Shown here piece by piece: positions 24,702 to 32,420 of a stretch of 64,000 nt of DNA. The notes below the pieces were generated by a model. The model was given only the letters and a program-made list of their open reading frames with translations, was not told where the DNA came from and made no database searches. Both the position numbers and the translations under genes were made by a program. Source of the stretch: Cohnella sp. AR92 (lineage in GTDB: Bacteria > Bacillota > Bacilli > Paenibacillales > Paenibacillaceae); the NCBI RefSeq assembly GCF_003990975.1, contig NZ_RZJR01000001.1, positions 372,001 through 436,000 of the forward strand, in the 5' to 3' direction. Position 1 is the first letter of the stretch. Each line of letters opens with the position of its first letter.

Positions 24702-25388
24702 TCAGGCGGTCTCGAAGCGGTCGAGGATTCCCCGGAGGTACCCGTGCGAGTCGGCCACCCGATTCCACTGCGCTTGGATCTGCTCTCCCGATTGAATGAA
24801 GGGGGCTTCAACCAGTTCGCTTCGCCAGCGGTCGAGCATGGTCTCGGCGCAGGAGCGGGTTGTCTCGAGGTGGAATTGTAGGCCCAGAATCCGGGGGCCG
24901 CAGGCGAAGGCCTGGTTCCGGCATGCCTCCGAGGAGGCGAGGGGCAGGGCGTTGCCGGGAAGCTCGAAGGCATCCCCATGCCATTGGTAAGAGTAAAACC
25001 GTTCCGGCATCCCGTCGAACAAGGGATGCTCGTTGCCGGTTCTCCGCAGCGGATGGAAACCGAGTTCCTTGTGCTTGTTCCGGAACACGGTTCCTCCCAG
25101 CGCCTCCGCGAGAAGCTGTCCGCCGAGACAGATGCCAAGGATTTTCTTGTCCGCGTCGATCGCTTCCCGTAGGAATCGCTTTTCCCGGACCAGCCAAGGA
25201 TGGAGCTCCTCCTCGTAGACGCTCATCGGACCTCCCATAATAATGAGCAGATCGAACGATTCCATGTCAGGTAATCTGTCTTCATTGGTGGGATTGACGA
25301 TCGTAAAGGAATGCCCCCTGGAGCGCGACCATTCCGTAATGGCGCTCTCGTCATCGAAGCTGAAATGCTTCAGAATAGCGATTCTCAT
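24702..25388 (-). CDS. class I glutamine amidotransferase (GMP synthase-like)
   Basis: Protein of 228 residues with a triad-type glutaminase fold: nucleophile in GICLGGQLLAEALGG (Cys ~88) and His in LGLQFHLE (~170). Stand-alone members of this group hydrolyse glutamine or gamma-glutamyl bonds; no synthase partner domain is attached. The start at 25388 (MRIAILKHF) was chosen because GGAGGG lies upstream; the frame runs on to 25502 without a ribosome site. It has its own sigma-A-like promoter at 25462-25490. Proximity to amtB hints at nitrogen metabolism but that is only context. Confidence 0.85.
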   Translation of the reverse strand: MRIAILKHFSFDDESAITEWSRSRGHSFTIVNPTNEDRLPDMESFDLLIIMGGPMSVYEEELHPWLVREKRFLREAIDADKKILGICLGGQLLAEALGGTVFRNKHKELGFHPLRRTGNEHPLFDGMPERFYSYQWHGDAFELPGNALPLASSEACRNQAFACGPRILGLQFHLETTRSCAETMLDRWRSELVEAPFIQSGEQIQAQWNRVADSHGYLRGILDRFETA

Positions 25389-25825
25389 GGTGATTCCCTC
25401 CGCAATCCGTGGTCTATCCTTCGCATTGAATATGGGTTCTTTAAGAATGATTATGTCCGTAATTCTATCAATGATATTATTTGATGTCAACATATATAAC
25501 ATTAAAATACAGAGAATCTAACGTCAAAGCTTTGGTGAATTTCGATAGTTTTTGGGAACGAACCGTATTTCGCAGAGTTTCGAGAACAGGTGAAAAGCGA
25601 GCCTCCGTTCGGAGAGATGAACGTCCGGCGATCGGGAGAAGATGGGGGCGCGAGGGTTGGCGGAAGGAAGCGTTTGACGCGGAGAGAATCGGCAAATAAA
25701 AAATCTCGCCAAATAGTGATAATTGTTCTCACCGGCGGCAATAATGATGGATGGAGACGGTCAACGCACAAGAGCGGCCCTCGCCGGACCGCTCTTGCCC
25801 ATTCGCGTTATAGGGCAAAGCCGAA
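25389..25825. other. 437-bp intergenic region upstream of the amidotransferase
   Basis: The first 110 bp are AT-rich and hold the amidotransferase promoter. From 25500 to 25760 I see no gene or clear signal. A 9-bp hairpin, CAAGAGCGG/CCGCTCTTG (25769-25797), without a T-run, follows the DUF1540 gene and may end its transcript. Confidence 0.5.
25462..25490 (-). promoter_or_regulatory. sigma-A promoter of the amidotransferase gene
   Basis: On the minus strand TTGACA (25490-25485), a 17-bp AT-rich spacer and TAGAAT (25467-25462), 73 bp before the ATG at 25388. Confidence 0.7.
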
Positions 25826-25981
25826 TTACACCTTCGGTTCGAACGTCTTGCAGTCGGTTTCTTCCGAGTTGCGAGCTTGGTTGCCGCGATTGCTGACTAC
25901 ATAAATAGAGGTTGCCGCGCAGTGATTGCCGGCTGCCCAGTACTTGCAAGAATTCACTTCGCAAAGCACGTCCTTAGCCAT
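25826..25981 (-). CDS. DUF1540 domain miniprotein
   Basis: Protein of 51 residues, MAKDVLCEVNSCKYWAAGNH..., with four Cys and a His in the order C-x5-C-x7-H-C...C, the DUF1540 pattern; these residues probably bind a metal such as zinc. It ends DCKTFEPKV. The start at 25981 was chosen because GGGAGG is 9 nt upstream; the ATG at 25987 is too close to it. A 7-bp hairpin (25994-26013) lies directly before and partly covers the ribosome site. DUF1540 proteins are common in spore-forming Firmicutes and have no established function. Confidence 0.85.
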   Translation of the reverse strand: MAKDVLCEVNSCKYWAAGNHCAATSIYVVSNRGNQARNSEETDCKTFEPKV

Positions 25982-25993
25982 CGTCATTCACCT

Positions 25994-26013
25994 CCCATCC
26001 TTCCTAGGATGGG
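25994..26013 (-). promoter_or_regulatory. hairpin touching the DUF1540 ribosome binding site
   Basis: CCCATCC/GGATGGG stem with a 6-base loop; on the minus strand the last G residues of the stem are the first of GGGAGG. It could limit translation initiation or stabilise the 5' end. Confidence 0.4.
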
Positions 26014-26071
26014 TGATTCCCATGCGCTTCATACCTGCAAGCCATCTCGCCTGCGATTTGGCTTCTTTGGT

Positions 26072-26077
26072 GTATAA
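26072..26077 (+). promoter_or_regulatory. possible -10 element of purT
   Basis: A perfect TATAAT, 39 bp before the purT start. No good -35 hexamer at 16-18 bp was found, so support is limited. Confidence 0.35.
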
Positions 26078-26116
26078 TGGACCTATTCGATTAATCGCAG
26101 GGGGTTAAACGCACGC

Positions 26117-27277
26117 ATGTTCCAAACAACCAGATTGATGCTTCTCGGATCCGGGGAGCTTGGCAAGGAAGTTCTTATCGAGGCTCAGCGCCTTGGCGTC
26201 GAGACGATCGCGGTGGATCGTTATGAAGGAGCTCCGGCGATGCATGTCGCGGACCGGAGCTATGTGATCGATATGCTGGACAAGCAGGCTCTGCGGGAAT
26301 TGGTGGAGCGCGAGAAGCCGGATCTGATCGTACCGGAGATCGAGGCGATCGCGACGGCGGAGCTGGAGAAGCTGGAGGAGGAAGGCTACCGCGTCATTCC
26401 GACGGCGAGAGCGGCCCGTCTCACGATGGACCGCGAGGGCATTCGCCGACTGGCCGCGGAGACGCTTGGCCTGCCGACGGCGCAGTATCGATTCGCCGAT
26501 GACTATGAACAGTTCGAAGCCGCCGCTCGCGAGATGGGATTCCCTTGCGTCGTGAAGCCGCTGATGAGCTCTTCGGGCAAAGGGCAGAGCGTCTGCCGTT
26601 CCGAAGAGGAGCTCGAACGGAGTTGGCGGATCGCGATGGAAGGCGGCCGCGTGCAGCAAGGGCGCGTGATCGTGGAAGAGTTCATTCGCTTCGATTCCGA
26701 GATTACGCTGCTGACGGTTCGTTCGGCGAACGGAACGCAGTTCTGCGCTCCGATCGGCCACATTCAGCAGGATGGGGACTATATCGAATCCTGGCAGCCC
26801 CATCGGATGACCGACGCCCAGCTGGAAGAAGCGAAGCGGATTGCAAAGGTCATTACGGACGAGCTGGGCGGAGCGGGCATCTTCGGGGTCGAGCTGTTCC
26901 TCTCGGCCGACAAGGTGTACTTCAGCGAAGTGTCGCCGCGCCCTCACGACACGGGCCTGGTCACCTTGGCGAGCCAGAACCTGTCGGAGTTCGCGCTGCA
27001 TGCCCGGGCGATTCTCGGCCTGCCGATACCGGAGATCAAGCTGACGTCCCCGGGAGCGAGCCGGCCGCTCAAAGCGGAAGCCGAGTGGTCCAGCTACCGT
27101 CTTCTCGGGGCGGAGGAGGCTCTCGCTCTCCCGGACACGCAGCTGAGGATCTTCGGCAAGCCGGTAACGAAAGCCGGGCGCCGGATGGCCGTGGCGCTCG
27201 CCGCCGCGGATACGGTCGAAGCGGCAAGGGAACGCGCGACGGAAGCGCTTGGCAAGCTGAAGCTGGAAGGACGATAA
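26117..27277 (+). CDS. purT: phosphoribosylglycinamide formyltransferase 2
   Basis: ATP-grasp enzyme of 386 residues that makes formyl-GAR from GAR, formate and ATP, the folate-independent route in purine synthesis. It has the N-terminal [19 protein letters not shown], then [14 protein letters not shown] (~153, ATP loop), GIFGVELFL (~258) and [17 protein letters not shown] (~272), all characteristic of PurT. The gene stands outside any pur operon. The ribosome site AGGGGG is about 12 nt upstream of the ATG. No purine riboswitch was seen in the leader. Confidence 0.95.
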   Translation: MFQTTRLMLLGSGELGKEVLIEAQRLGVETIAVDRYEGAPAMHVADRSYVIDMLDKQALRELVEREKPDLIVPEIEAIATAELEKLEEEGYRVIPTARAARLTMDREGIRRLAAETLGLPTAQYRFADDYEQFEAAAREMGFPCVVKPLMSSSGKGQSVCRSEEELERSWRIAMEGGRVQQGRVIVEEFIRFDSEITLLTVRSANGTQFCAPIGHIQQDGDYIESWQPHRMTDAQLEEAKRIAKVITDELGGAGIFGVELFLSADKVYFSEVSPRPHDTGLVTLASQNLSEFALHARAILGLPIPEIKLTSPGASRPLKAEAEWSSYRLLGAEEALALPDTQLRIFGKPVTKAGRRMAVALAAADTVEAARERATEALGKLKLEGR

Positions 27278-27347
27278 GGCGAGGACTTGGAGCGCGGCGT
27301 TCGCGGCCGAGGCCATTGGCGCATCCGATCCGCGGGGCTTTATTCCA

Positions 27348-27377
27348 TTGACAGCTTCGACTTGCTGTAACTATACT
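27348..27377 (+). promoter_or_regulatory. sigma-A promoter of the Rrf2-family gene
   Basis: TTGACA (27348-27353), an 18-bp spacer and TATACT (27372-27377), 30 bp before the ATG at 27408. Confidence 0.7.
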
Positions 27378-27407
27378 GAGTACACCTAATGGGAAGGAGG
27401 GTCCCCT

Positions 27408-27830
27408 ATGGCGATAAGCAGCCGGTTCTCCGTGGCGGCGCATATTCTGACTTTGATTCACCAGAACGAGGGCAACCGGATTACTTCGGAGTATATCGCG
27501 TCGAGCGTCAATACGAATCCCGTGGTCATCCGCCGGATTCTCGGCATGCTGAGCAAGGCGGGGCTCGTCCGGACGAACGCCGGGGTGGCGGGCGCGACTC
27601 TGGTGCGGCCGTTAAGCGAGATCACGATGCTTGACGTGTACCGGGCCGTGCTCCCCGATCAGGAGGAGTTGTTCTCGATGCACGAGCACCCGAACCCGGC
27701 TTGTCCGGTCGGGAGGAATATCCAGTCCTCGCTCGACCATGTCTTCGTCAGCGCTCAGCGGGCGTTGGAGGCGGAGCTCGACCGGGTGACGATGGAGCAG
27801 GTCAGCCTAGAGGTTGCGGGCAAGGCATAA
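27408..27830 (+). CDS. Rrf2-family transcriptional regulator (YwnA-like)
   Basis: Winged-helix regulator of 140 residues. The N-terminal helix-turn-helix is ITSEYIASSVNTNPVVIRRILGMLSKAGLVRTNAG, typical of Rrf2. Only one Cys (NPACPVG, ~104) is present, so it lacks the three-Cys cluster of IscR/NsrR and should not carry an Fe-S cluster in the same way. It has its own promoter and a strong terminator and is thus a single-gene unit. Targets are unknown; divergent or adjacent target genes are not evident. Confidence 0.85.
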   Translation: MAISSRFSVAAHILTLIHQNEGNRITSEYIASSVNTNPVVIRRILGMLSKAGLVRTNAGVAGATLVRPLSEITMLDVYRAVLPDQEELFSMHEHPNPACPVGRNIQSSLDHVFVSAQRALEAELDRVTMEQVSLEVAGKA

Positions 27831-27850
27831 CCATATACAAGGTAAAACAT

Positions 27851-27914
27851 AAGCGTCCTTAAGCTTCTATCCATGCGCGAGTTGTTGGCGCAAGAAGCCG
27901 GGGACGCTTTTTTT
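27851..27914 (+). terminator. intrinsic terminator after the Rrf2-family gene
   Basis: Outer stem AAGCGTCC/GGACGCTT with inner pairing GCTTCT/AGAAGC and TGCGC/GCGCA, followed by a run of seven T. Confidence 0.8.
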
Positions 27915-27925
27915 ATGCTGTTAGC

Positions 27926-28513
27926 TTAGGCTTCCCACCACATGAGATTGACCTTGGCGATCATGGTGACCGCGATCAGGCTGACCGTCCCTTGAGCCTG
28001 CAGCTCGATGGTTTGCCCAGGAGGGACGATAAACTGTCCGTTAAGGGGCAAGGAGCAGCTATTGCTCTGCAGCAGGGGCAATTGCATGGCGACGCTTCCT
28101 CCGCTGACCGCCGCGGTCGCCGTCTGGATCGTCGCAACGCTGGTGCCGTTGCTGCCCAATCTCAGGTTCGTTGCGCTCGCCGTCGTCGGCGAGCTAAGCG
28201 CGGCTCCCCTGGTGATCTGCGCGACGCCGGTGAAGCTGGAGATCAGGGTGAGTCCGACATCGATTCCGCCCAGCATGGCGGAAGCATAGACATTCTTGCC
28301 GCTGCCGGCCGGATTGGAGATCTGCAGCACCGCGAAGCCGCTCCCTCCGACCGCTCCGAGCAGCACGCTGTTCGTGAAGGAGCAAGCGAAGGCGGCTCCG
28401 CTCGTCGCGGCCCCGGCCGAAACGGGAACGGCGATCCCTGGAGAACGGAACGTATTCGCCATTCGAATGGAGATGGGCTGGGACTTGGAGTCGAGAACGG
28501 TAAAGTTGGTCAT
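27926..28513 (-). CDS. putative surface protein, MTNFTV family
   Basis: Protein of 195 residues rich in Ser, Thr, Ala and Gly, predicted all-beta, without signal peptide or membrane helix. It begins MTNFTVLDSKSQ and ends NLMWWEA. The next gene upstream (28535-29071) is a clear paralogue (MTNYSVFNKSN...NTFSSP...IIWWEY): both share NTF[RS]SP near residue 20, a GSG-K/N stretch near 70 and the WWE end. The ribosome site is weak, which suggests translation coupled to the upstream gene 21 bp away. Function unknown; a spore or cell surface role is inferred from composition and neighbours. Confidence 0.7.
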   Translation of the reverse strand: MTNFTVLDSKSQPISIRMANTFRSPGIAVPVSAGAATSGAAFACSFTNSVLLGAVGGSGFAVLQISNPAGSGKNVYASAMLGGIDVGLTLISSFTGVAQITRGAALSSPTTASATNLRLGSNGTSVATIQTATAAVSGGSVAMQLPLLQSNSCSLPLNGQFIVPPGQTIELQAQGTVSLIAVTMIAKVNLMWWEA

Positions 28514-28534
28514 GCGGGAGTCACCGTCCGTATC

Positions 28535-29071
28535 TCAGTATTCCCACCAGATGATCTGGATGGAGCCGGTATTGGCGCCCGGACCAAGGGCGACGGTCAA
28601 CGTATGATTGGCGGGAACGACGATTCCGCCTTCGAAGTCGAAGGAGTACAAGCCGGCGGCGAAAGGAATGCTTGCGAGGGTGGTGGGCGTTCCCCCCAGC
28701 GTTCCCGATAGCTGCTTGGTTGTCATGGTGCTGGTGCTCGAGCTTCCGAAGAAGGTGTTGAACGGAGTCGGGGTCGTTCCGCCCGTGATGGTCCCTCCAG
28801 AATAAAGCGTGAAGGTGGAGGCCGCTGTGGCTCCGCCGAAGATGCGAGATACATACATGCTCTTCGTATTCCCCGACCCGTTCGCGACTTGAAGCAACAG
28901 GCTGTTGCCGCCGCCCGACCAGGTCGTATTGTTGGTTGTCAGAAGGTAAAGCGAGCTGGATTTGGCAGCGTCGTAGTCCGGAGACCCTTCGACGGCCGGC
29001 GAAGAGAACGTGTTGACGGATTGGGTATACAAGGGACTGTTGGACTTGTTGAACACGCTGTAATTCGTCAT
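28535..29071 (-). CDS. putative surface protein, MTNYSV family
   Basis: Protein of 178 residues, Ser/Thr/Gly-rich and predicted beta, starting MTNYSVFNKSNSP and ending IQIIWWEY. The start at 29071 is supported by GGGGAGGAG 7 nt upstream; the ATG at 29107 is not. No signal peptide. Paralogous to the following gene, with which it forms an operon. A CATACAAT element on the minus strand at 29113-29106 matches the -10 of sigma-E promoters, but no clear -35 is seen. Function unknown. Confidence 0.7.
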   Translation of the reverse strand: MTNYSVFNKSNSPLYTQSVNTFSSPAVEGSPDYDAAKSSSLYLLTTNNTTWSGGGNSLLLQVANGSGNTKSMYVSRIFGGATAASTFTLYSGGTITGGTTPTPFNTFFGSSSTSTMTTKQLSGTLGGTPTTLASIPFAAGLYSFDFEGGIVVPANHTLTVALGPGANTGSIQIIWWEY

Positions 29072-29236
29072 GGAGACTCCTCCCCTCTGAAGAATGCGTC
29101 CTGCCATTGTATGTCCGAGGAGGCCGAACCTGCTTGTGCCGGTAACGATCCGCCGCTTTAAAAGGCAGATGCCGTGCCAGGGAATCCGAAGGGCTCATAA
29201 GTTGTCGCAACGGCGATACAAGAGGAGGATGGCGGC

Positions 29237-29740
29237 ATGCGTCGATCGGGCAAAAGAGCGTTGCAGGGCGCCATTCCTTCGCTTCGATGCGCATGCCGCC
29301 GGGGGAAAAAGGCGGTCCATTCCCGTGCGAATACGGCTTGCAGGAAGATCCGGCCGACCGGCTGCAGCGTACGATGCCGTCGGAGAAGAAGGAGTTTCGA
29401 ACGCCGACGCAGATCCAATGTCGTTTATACCCAATGCAAGACGCTGGGGAGGGCAACGAGCGATGACTTCGCTTACTTGGCGCCTATCGATACCTCCCGT
29501 CAGACGCAGTATTCGTTCGGCATCGTAAACAAAGGGGACAATCCGATCGTCGTCAGGCTCGAGATCAGCCCCAACGCCGTCGATTACGCGTTGGATACGG
29601 AGGAACTCGTAGGGGGAGGGCGAACGGCAGCGATCGTTCCGATCCGCTACTTGCGCTTCACCCGTCTCGGGATCCGTTCGCAGGCGCCGGGACGAGACAG
29701 CGTAGTCGATATCTACTACCAAGCGCAAAGCTCGGGTTAG
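29237..29740 (+). CDS. DUF6385-like protein with Arg/Cys-rich N-terminus
   Basis: Reading from the ATG at 29237, which has GGAGG 8 nt upstream, gives 167 residues. The C-terminal half (~75-167: SRQTQYSFGIVNKGDNPIVV...YLRFTRLGIRSQAPGRDS...DIYYQAQ) matches the DUF6385 end of the next gene (TYSFFVYNKGPGTN...FLKYTRLAYRSSAAGSS...DVYFNAQ). The first 75 residues are unusually rich in Arg and Cys. The +1 frame over that part reads a more ordinary sequence up to a stop near 29464, so either the N-terminus is genuine and odd or a frameshift separates the two halves. Function unknown. Confidence 0.55.
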   Translation: MRRSGKRALQGAIPSLRCACRRGKKAVHSRANTACRKIRPTGCSVRCRRRRRSFERRRRSNVVYTQCKTLGRATSDDFAYLAPIDTSRQTQYSFGIVNKGDNPIVVRLEISPNAVDYALDTEELVGGGRTAAIVPIRYLRFTRLGIRSQAPGRDSVVDIYYQAQSSG

Positions 29741-29791
29741 CGGAGCCCCATTCGAATGCATGGCGATCATTGAAGGAGGGAGGGCGGCACA

Positions 29792-30583
29792 TTGCCTAAC
29801 TTTTCCGTATTCAACACCAACCCGGACTATTTGCGCACGTTAATCTTCGGACATGACAGCAGCGGGGTCAGCCATGCGGCCGCGGTCAATTCCAGCGGCC
29901 AGCTCCTCACCGTCATCATGGACGGAACGCTTAGCAACATTAATATCTCCGGCGTTACCGTCACGTCGGGAACGCTGACGAACATCCTGAACGGCACCAT
30001 TACGAGCGTTCTAGGGGCCACGATCACGGCAGGCACGCTGACGAACCTGCTTAACGGTACGATCACGAGCGTACTTGGAGCCACGATTACGGCAGGCACG
30101 CTGACGAACCTGCTTAACGGTACGATCACGAGCGTACTTGGGGCCACGATTACGGCAGGCACGCTGACGAACCTGCTCAACGGTACGATCACGAGTGTAT
30201 TGGGAGCGACGATCACGGCCGGTACGCTCAGCAGCGTGACCTCGATCTCGCAGAAGAGCTTTCAAGAGAGCGCGTCGACCAACCTGAACACGGCCGACGC
30301 GTTCACGGCTCTTCCCGCGGTGACGACCAGCGTGCTGGGCACCTATTCCTTCTTTGTCTACAACAAAGGCCCCGGAACGAACAAAGCGGACGCGCGGGTG
30401 GAAGTAAGCGCGAACGGCACCAATTGGTTCGACGACGTGGACACGATTACCGGCATCGCGGCCGGTTCGGTGGACGTTCTCGTGCCGAAGACCTTCCTCA
30501 AGTACACGCGCCTGGCCTACCGATCGAGCGCGGCGGGCAGCTCGGCGACGATCGACGTGTACTTCAACGCGCAAGGAACATAA
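29792..30583 (+). CDS. DUF6385 protein with four 21-residue repeats
   Basis: Protein of 263 residues starting at TTG 29792 (MPNFSVFNTNPDY) after a GGAGGGAGGG tract. Residues 60-143 are four near-identical 21-residue repeats of the type GTLTNLLNGTITSVLGATITA, alternating hydrophobic and Thr/Gly positions as in beta-solenoids or fibre shafts. Residues ~160-263 form the DUF6385 domain (TYSFFVYNKGPGTNKADARVEVS...FLKYTRLAYRSSAAGSS). No signal peptide. The shared MxN[FY]SVFN start with the two minus-strand proteins suggests a common targeting element. Likely a surface or spore-coat fibre protein (inference). Confidence 0.75.
   Translation: MPNFSVFNTNPDYLRTLIFGHDSSGVSHAAAVNSSGQLLTVIMDGTLSNINISGVTVTSGTLTNILNGTITSVLGATITAGTLTNLLNGTITSVLGATITAGTLTNLLNGTITSVLGATITAGTLTNLLNGTITSVLGATITAGTLSSVTSISQKSFQESASTNLNTADAFTALPAVTTSVLGTYSFFVYNKGPGTNKADARVEVSANGTNWFDDVDTITGIAAGSVDVLVPKTFLKYTRLAYRSSAAGSSATIDVYFNAQGT
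29969..30220 (+). repeat. four in-frame 63-bp tandem repeats
   Basis: 252 bp, exactly four 63-bp units coding for 21 residues each. Units 2 and 3 are almost identical at DNA level, units 1 and 4 differ at more third-codon positions, so copy number probably varies by recombination or slippage. Confidence 0.85.
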
Positions 30584-30596
30584 GGGCGGCATGAAG

Positions 30597-30624
30597 AGCG
30601 CGGGAGAACCGCGCTTTTTTTTTT
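30597..30624 (+). terminator. intrinsic terminator after the DUF6385 gene
   Basis: Seven-bp stem AGCGCGG/CCGCGCT, loop GAGAA, followed by ten T. Confidence 0.85.
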
Positions 30625-30792
30625 GTCGTTTCCGTAAGACAACCGGATTAAGGGCGGGCCGCTCCTTGGGCGCGGGCAGGCAAGGGCCGAGATGCTTCGA
30701 AGGAGATAAGAGATGGGACGGCGAATAATTAAAACAGTTAATGAGATGGAATACATTGGCGTTGCATATCCAATAGACGAGGATGGTCATCA

Positions 30793-31188
30793 ATGGGAGC
30801 ATGGGGACACGGCAACTTCGACAACGATACGGTTCTGGACTGGCTGGCGGATCTCGAGGAGACGGAAGATCTGAGCTTGATCGAAGAGGCGATCGAATTG
30901 GCGCTGGACGGAGATTCGGAGCTGGACGCGGATACGGCATCTATCGCCATCGGAGCCGCCGAGGTGCTGGCCGCCTTGCAGAATAAGCCGGGAGCGGACT
31001 ATGAAGACGAAGAGCTTGAGGAATGGATCGCGAAGCACAAGGGAGAAGGCCGGCATCTGTTGGCCTCCGCCCGTAAGGCGCTGGAGAGGATAGCGGAGGA
31101 ATCCGAACTCAAGGAATTATGGGAGGAAAGCGAGCACTTCGAGGAGTGGCTGGGCGCGGTCAAAGAGCTGGCTGGAAGGATCGGATGA
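30793..31188 (+). CDS. DUF4259 protein
   Basis: Acidic helical protein of 131 residues that starts MGAWGHGNFDNDTVLDWLADLEE, the signature start of DUF4259. It is rich in Glu and Leu helices with no membrane segment, signal peptide or Cys. Function of the family is unknown. It heads a run of four short genes on the same strand, the last three overlapping start-to-stop. Confidence 0.85.
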   Translation: MGAWGHGNFDNDTVLDWLADLEETEDLSLIEEAIELALDGDSELDADTASIAIGAAEVLAALQNKPGADYEDEELEEWIAKHKGEGRHLLASARKALERIAEESELKELWEESEHFEEWLGAVKELAGRIG

Positions 31189-31197
31189 GGTTATAGA

Positions 31198-31335
31198 ATG
31201 GTATTCCGCAGGTTCTATAACATCGCCGGCGCTTTGACGGTTCTGATCCTCTATTGCATGTTTGCGTATCCGCTCATTCACGATCTTGCTTACCGAGACA
31301 CCAGCGATTCGTATGATCGGAACGAGAGTTTATGA
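31198..31335 (+). CDS. small single-pass membrane protein
   Basis: Protein of 45 residues, MVFRRFYNIAGALTVLILYC..., with one membrane helix (~8-28) and a polar, acidic tail (DTSDSYDRNES). The start ATG at 31198 has GAGG 9 nt upstream. It begins 9 bp after the DUF4259 stop, and its TGA overlaps the ATG of the lipoprotein gene by four bases, so the genes are probably translationally coupled. I do not recognise the family. Confidence 0.6.
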   Translation: MVFRRFYNIAGALTVLILYCMFAYPLIHDLAYRDTSDSYDRNESL

Positions 31336-31607
31336 GGGCGCTACTGGCATTGCTGCTTGTCCTGCTTGCGTTATCGGGCTGCGCTTCCGAACCTGGCTCC
31401 GGCACAACCGAGACGACTCGAACGGTCAAAGAGAAATACGAGCAGGGCGGAGCCTATTATTTGTCCGTAACCGGTCCTTCCGATTCCATCGTGCAGGTCG
31501 AGATCCGGGAGCAAGAGGTTTGGGAGGAGATCAAGACAGGCGAAACCGTTACTTTTGATCGAGATTGGCATGTCGTGAGGATCGAGGGGCGGGAAATCTC
31601 GGGATGA
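31332..31607 (+). CDS. small lipoprotein of unknown function
   Basis: Protein of 91 residues with a clear lipoprotein signal (ALLLVLLALSGC, Cys 17). The mature part (~75 residues) has a short Thr-rich linker and then beta-type sequence (YYLSVTGPSDSIVQVEIREQ). It is coupled by overlapping stop/start to the small membrane protein before it and the two-helix protein after it, suggesting one envelope-associated function. Family not recognised. Confidence 0.7.
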   Translation: MRALLALLLVLLALSGCASEPGSGTTETTRTVKEKYEQGGAYYLSVTGPSDSIVQVEIREQEVWEEIKTGETVTFDRDWHVVRIEGREISG

Positions 31608-31906
31608 TTGTGCTTGTCTTTATCGGGGTCGCGACGTTATATCTCACGTTGTTAAATTTTAAGAGGCTTAATAAGAGGCTTAATAGATTTAATGCCAAAT
31701 TCATGGCGAATAAGAGATTCAGAGCAGCGGTCGCCACGTGCCTAGTCATAGCTTATCCCTATGGCTTGTTCGCGTACATCAAGGATTTCGATCTCGAGGA
31801 GTTCAAGGAAGATTCGATTCCTGCGCTCGCGATCTTCGTAACCGCTCTGCTTATCCAATTGGTTGCCGGATTAAAGCGAAGGAAGAGCAGGCGGGGGCGA
31901 AGGTAA
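31604..31906 (+). CDS. small membrane protein with two helices
   Basis: Protein of 100 residues starting MIVLVFIGVATLYLTLLNFK at 31604, where ATGA overlaps the lipoprotein stop. It has membrane helices at ~1-17 and ~40-58 and probably a third at ~70-88, ending in a strongly basic tail (LKRRKSRRGRR). A longer frame from 31565 has no ribosome site and would overlap the lipoprotein gene. Function unknown; last gene of the small operon. Confidence 0.65.
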   Translation: MIVLVFIGVATLYLTLLNFKRLNKRLNRFNAKFMANKRFRAAVATCLVIAYPYGLFAYIKDFDLEEFKEDSIPALAIFVTALLIQLVAGLKRRKSRRGRR

Positions 31907-31986
31907 GATGACGTGCCGGATGCTCTCGATCGTTGCGTTTGGTGTAATCTTCAGGAGGTAAAAATAAGAGAAGGAGGGTGAGCGAG

Positions 31987-32400
31987 ATGAAAGACATGAA
32001 CCACTACAACCTGTTCGTCGAGGTGGCGGAGGATTGCCCGGCGTTCGCGGCGGAGATTCCGAAGGCCAAAGGCGACGCCAAGTCCGTTCCGGTTCTTCAA
32101 TTCGAGATGATCGGGCGCCATCCCTACGAATTTAGCCAAGAGGACGTGCTGTTCGAGGTGTTCGCGGTGCGCAACGGCATTCCGGAAGAGCGGAAGCCGG
32201 CGGAGCGGGAGAAGTTTTTCTCCAGAGGGCAGCCCTGCCTTCGCACCTCTTCTCTAGGCAAGCGATATGGTTGGGGAATTCATCACGACGAGAGAGGCAA
32301 GGTGGCGCTCTATCCCGTCGAATCGGAGGAATACCGGAAGCTGGCGAACGACCCTAGTCTAAAGCATACGAAAGCCATGCGCTCAAGTCGGGCGACTTAA
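31987..32400 (+). CDS. DUF6157 family protein
   Basis: Cytoplasmic protein of 137 residues: MNHYNLFVEVAEDCPAFAAEIP, then FEMIGRHPYEFSQEDVLFEVFAVRN, and the conserved block FFSRGQPCLRTSSLGKRYGWGIH followed by KVALYPVESEEY. These match DUF6157. The start at 31987 has GGAGG 9 nt upstream; the GTG at 31978 overlaps the ribosome site. Function unknown. Confidence 0.8.
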   Translation: MKDMNHYNLFVEVAEDCPAFAAEIPKAKGDAKSVPVLQFEMIGRHPYEFSQEDVLFEVFAVRNGIPEERKPAEREKFFSRGQPCLRTSSLGKRYGWGIHHDERGKVALYPVESEEYRKLANDPSLKHTKAMRSSRAT

Positions 32401-32420
32401 GGATGTGAGCTTTTAACCCG

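Noticed and set aside
29969..30220. CRISPR-like repeat array
   Set aside because: The 63-bp units are contiguous, in frame and without spacers; they are protein repeats.
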